Source: Halopseudomonas salina (GTDB lineage Bacteria; Pseudomonadota; Gammaproteobacteria; Pseudomonadales; Pseudomonadaceae). From it: DNA of 64,000 nucleotides. This document shows, piece by piece, positions 62,344 through 64,000 of this stretch. A program made the translations under genes and the position numbers. The notes under the pieces were generated by a model, which did not search any database, had not been told where the DNA came from, and was given only the letters and a program-made list of their open reading frames with translations. The stretch lies in the NCBI RefSeq assembly GCF_008641105.1, contig NZ_VTTI01000005.1:46031-110030 (forward strand). The letters run 5' to 3'. How positions within the stretch are numbered: the stretch's first letter is position 1; every line of letters starts with the position of its first letter.

Positions 62344-63537
62344 ATGACACTGCCCAGCCTGCGTCTGAAATCCAATAGCGACCGCCGTATCAAGGCCGGA
62401 CACTTGTGGGTTTTCAGTAACGAAGTGGATACCGCGCAGACGCCTCTGACAGCCTTTGAACCGGGCCAGGAAGTGCAACTCGAAAGCGCCACTGGCAAAC
62501 CCTTTGGTCTCGTCACCATGAGCCCGACCAATCTTATTTGTGCGCGTATGCACAGCCGCGATACCGGCACGCTCCTGAACAAGTCATTGCTTGTGCACCG
62601 TATTCAGGTCGCGCTCAGCCTGCGTGAAAAACTTTTCGACAAGCCGTTCTACCGCCTGGTCTACGGCGATGCAGACCTGCTACCGGGGCTCGTGGTAGAC
62701 CGCTTTGGGGACTATCTTGTGGTGCAGATCGCCACCCCCGGTATGGAGCGGGTGCGCGGCGAGATCGTCGAGGCCCTGGTTCAGGTACTCAAGCCAGCGG
62801 GTGTGCTTTTCAAGAATGATAGCGGTGCGCGCAGCGCCGAAAACTTGCCCTCCTATGTGGAAGCAGCCCACGGCGATGTGCCCAAGCGCGTGGCCCTGGA
62901 AGAAAACGGAGTGCAGTTCGAGGCGCCGGTATGGGAAGGGCAGAAGACCGGCTGGTTCTACGATCACCGCATGAACCGCGCACGCCTGGCACCCTACGTG
63001 AAGGGCAAGCGGGTGCTCGACCTATACAGCTACATTGGCGGCTGGGGCGTGCAGGCAGCAGCCTTCGGCGCCAGCGAAGTCATGTGCGTTGACAGTTCTG
63101 CGCCGGCGCTGGACCTAGTCGAACATAACGCGGGCCTTAATGGCGTCGCGGACCGCATGTCAGTCGTTGAAGGCGACGTGATGGATGCCCTGCGCGAGCT
63201 CAAATCGGCGGGCGAGAAGTTCGACGTGGTCATCGCTGATCCGCCAGCCTTCATCAAGAAGCGCAAAGATCAACGCAACGGCGAAGCTGCCTATCGCCGC
63301 CTGAACGAACAGGCCATCAGGCTGCTTAACAAGGACGGTATCCTGGTCTCGGCATCCTGCTCCATGCACCTGGCGGAAGAGACGTTGCGCGACATCCTGC
63401 TGGCCTCCAGTCGGCACCTGGATCGTCACCTGGTCATCACTGAACGCGGCTTCCAGGGCCCAGACCACCCATTGCATCCCGCAATCCCTGAGACTGGCTA
63501 CATCAAGTCGCTGTTCTGCAGGGTTTTGCCGGTCTGA
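62344..63537 (+). CDS. rlmI: 23S rRNA (cytosine(1962)-C5)-methyltransferase
   Basis: A 397-residue AdoMet-dependent enzyme. An N-terminal PUA-like domain (about 1-75; KAGHLWVFSNEVDTAQ) leads to the methyltransferase domain with WFYDHRMNRARLAPYVKGKR near 205, VLDLYSYIGGWGVQAAAFG near 227 and IADPPAFIKKRKDQRNGE near 297. The active cysteine lies in VSASCSMHLAEE near 336. RlmI modifies C1962 in the large subunit. GAGGAG precedes the ATG. Confidence 0.93.
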   Translation: MTLPSLRLKSNSDRRIKAGHLWVFSNEVDTAQTPLTAFEPGQEVQLESATGKPFGLVTMSPTNLICARMHSRDTGTLLNKSLLVHRIQVALSLREKLFDKPFYRLVYGDADLLPGLVVDRFGDYLVVQIATPGMERVRGEIVEALVQVLKPAGVLFKNDSGARSAENLPSYVEAAHGDVPKRVALEENGVQFEAPVWEGQKTGWFYDHRMNRARLAPYVKGKRVLDLYSYIGGWGVQAAAFGASEVMCVDSSAPALDLVEHNAGLNGVADRMSVVEGDVMDALRELKSAGEKFDVVIADPPAFIKKRKDQRNGEAAYRRLNEQAIRLLNKDGILVSASCSMHLAEETLRDILLASSRHLDRHLVITERGFQGPDHPLHPAIPETGYIKSLFCRVLPV

Positions 63538-63550
63538 AGCACCCGTAACA

Positions 63551-63616
63551 GGTTTTGCTTTTGCTTTTGGACAGCAAACCCCGCATCACTCCGATGTCGG
63601 CTGAGCGCCCAGCCTG
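63551..63616 (+). repeat. direct repeat, copy 1
   Basis: This 66-base unit recurs at 63935-64000 with 59 of 66 bases the same by my alignment. It includes the block TTGGACAGCAAACCCCGCAT and continues with CACTCCGATGTCGG. Its right end also forms the left arm of the 13-base inverted repeat. Confidence 0.8.
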
Positions 63617-63710
63617 GTGGGGTGGAGAAAGTGTCTGAAACAGGGACGTTTCTGACAAGCCTCCATGGATGGATTCCCGGCGGCTTTCGGAACCCTGCCA
63701 GGCTGGGCGC
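63605..63710. repeat. 13-base inverted repeat with internal hairpin
   Basis: GCGCCCAGCCTGG (63605-63617) pairs perfectly with CCAGGCTGGGCGC (63698-63710). Within it TGTCTGAAAC and GTTTCTGACA (63632-63657; one mismatch) make a second hairpin. The layout resembles extragenic palindromic elements common in pseudomonads. Confidence 0.7.
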
Positions 63711-63820
63711 CTTGAGCCCCAGGCTCGCCATCGAGAAAAACCGTTTCTTAAATACCGAGCAAGCAGATGCAGGCCGTGAGTCCACGCCGACACGCTGCAA
63801 GTACGTCCCTGTAGGCTCGA

Positions 63821-63840
63821 CGCTGGCATCCCTGCCAGCG
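63821..63840. repeat. perfect hairpin in intergenic repeat region
   Basis: CGCTGGCA and TGCCAGCG pair perfectly around a TCCC loop. There is no T-run on either side, so it is a repeat hairpin rather than a terminator. Confidence 0.6.
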
Positions 63841-63934
63841 ACGGTCGGCTTAGTCCTCTCGTCCTGCGTCTGCAGCTAGCTCATCATTTGCCGGCGAGAA
63901 AAGCAAAACCACTAAAAGCGTTCATCAAAAAACG

Positions 63935-64000
63935 GTGTTTGTTTTTGCCCTTGGACAGCAAACCCCGCATCACTCCGATGTCGGTTGAGCGCACAGCCTG
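63935..64000 (+). repeat. direct repeat, copy 2, cut by window edge
   Basis: Same 66-base unit as at 63551, with seven differences. The match still holds at the last base, so the repeat continues outside the window and the true unit may be longer. Confidence 0.8.

Larger units (their letters stand above)
63551..63910. repeat. unit bounded by 12-base inverted repeats
   Basis: GGTTTTGCTTTT (63551-63562) and its perfect complement AAAAGCAAAACC (63899-63910) flank 336 bases. Terminal inverted repeats of this kind mark MITE-like or repeat-array elements. No target-site duplication is evident at the ends (ACA on one side, ACT on the other). Confidence 0.45.
63538..64000. other. repeat-rich intergenic region at the right edge
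   Basis: About 460 bases without a gene that I would support. Both strands have small open frames, but they run across hairpins and repeats, with no ribosome-binding site. It holds a 66-base direct repeat, a 12-base inverted repeat spanning about 360 bases, a 13-base inverted repeat and two hairpins. Confidence 0.7.

Noticed and set aside
63498..63879. Small frames on both strands in the right-edge intergenic region
   Set aside because: They run through inverted and direct repeats and have no Shine-Dalgarno; they are products of the repeat sequence.
1..64000. CRISPR array, prophage or tRNA genes
   Set aside because: No regularly spaced repeats, no phage structural or integrase genes, and no cloverleaf that I could recognise by eye; a tRNAscan run would settle the last point.

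Overview
The window looks like a chromosomal segment of a gammaproteobacterium in the Pseudomonadaceae, most likely the marine Halopseudomonas (old P. pertucinogena) group. The placement rests on gene order recalled from Pseudomonas: iron SBP–permease–gcvTHP, and ygfA–6S RNA–zapA–UPF0149–pepP–ubiH–ubiI, with serA, a D-2-hydroxyglutarate dehydrogenase, rpiA and ilvA alongside. An alkB–rubredoxin pair and several ion transporters fit a marine hydrocarbon-using lifestyle. The genus is inference. There is no prophage, complete insertion sequence, CRISPR array, rRNA or recognisable tRNA.

Layout. 1–3.7 kb: a partial 7TM sensor, an AraC regulator divergent from alkane hydroxylase alkB, and an overlapping rubredoxin too short for most gene callers. 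3.7–7.3 kb: a small basic protein, helicase dbpA and an SLC13-type permease, probably one transcript. 7.4–10.7 kb: a c-di-GMP cluster (REC–CheX protein with a PAS–GGDEF enzyme, and a divergent membrane GGDEF enzyme). 10.8–22.3 kb: alanine dehydrogenase, a lysophospholipid-type acyltransferase, an Lnt-like protein, a BaiN-type flavoprotein, an RNA methyltransferase, an RRM protein overlapping a VF530 protein, another GGDEF enzyme, a phosphoesterase–lipid kinase–DksA-like zinc finger cluster, a TauE permease and a DUF3096 miniprotein. 22.4–29.7 kb: GNAT, CPA1 antiporter, MscS channel, aldehyde dehydrogenase, chromate transporter and a PMP3 miniprotein that ends in a strong terminator shared with glcB.

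29.7–40.9 kb is central metabolism: malate synthase G, a hydrolase, a DUF2059 protein, a 2OG-Fe(II) oxygenase, serA divergent from D-2-hydroxyglutarate dehydrogenase, an FAH-family protein, rpiA divergent from ilvA, and a 40-residue membrane protein. 40.9–46.9 kb carries fthC/ygfA, 6S RNA, zapA, a ZapB-like coiled coil, then UPF0149–pepP–ubiH–ubiI (ubiquinone synthesis). 46.9–54.4 kb holds an iron ABC binding protein and permease without an ATPase, then gcvT–gcvH–gcvP. 54.5–64 kb holds an MgtE with a doubled N-domain, a solitary ParM-like actin, an SDR, an operon of a fused double-DUF1538 membrane protein with PII-like and CBS proteins, gcvR, an HDOD protein and rlmI. The last 460 bases are a repeat-rich intergenic region.

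The strongest candidates for new biology are the DUF1538–PII–CBS operon, the orphan chromosomal ParM-like actin with an inverted repeat before it, and the structured repeats at the right edge. Many co-directional pairs overlap by four bases (ATGA), so translational coupling looks common here.
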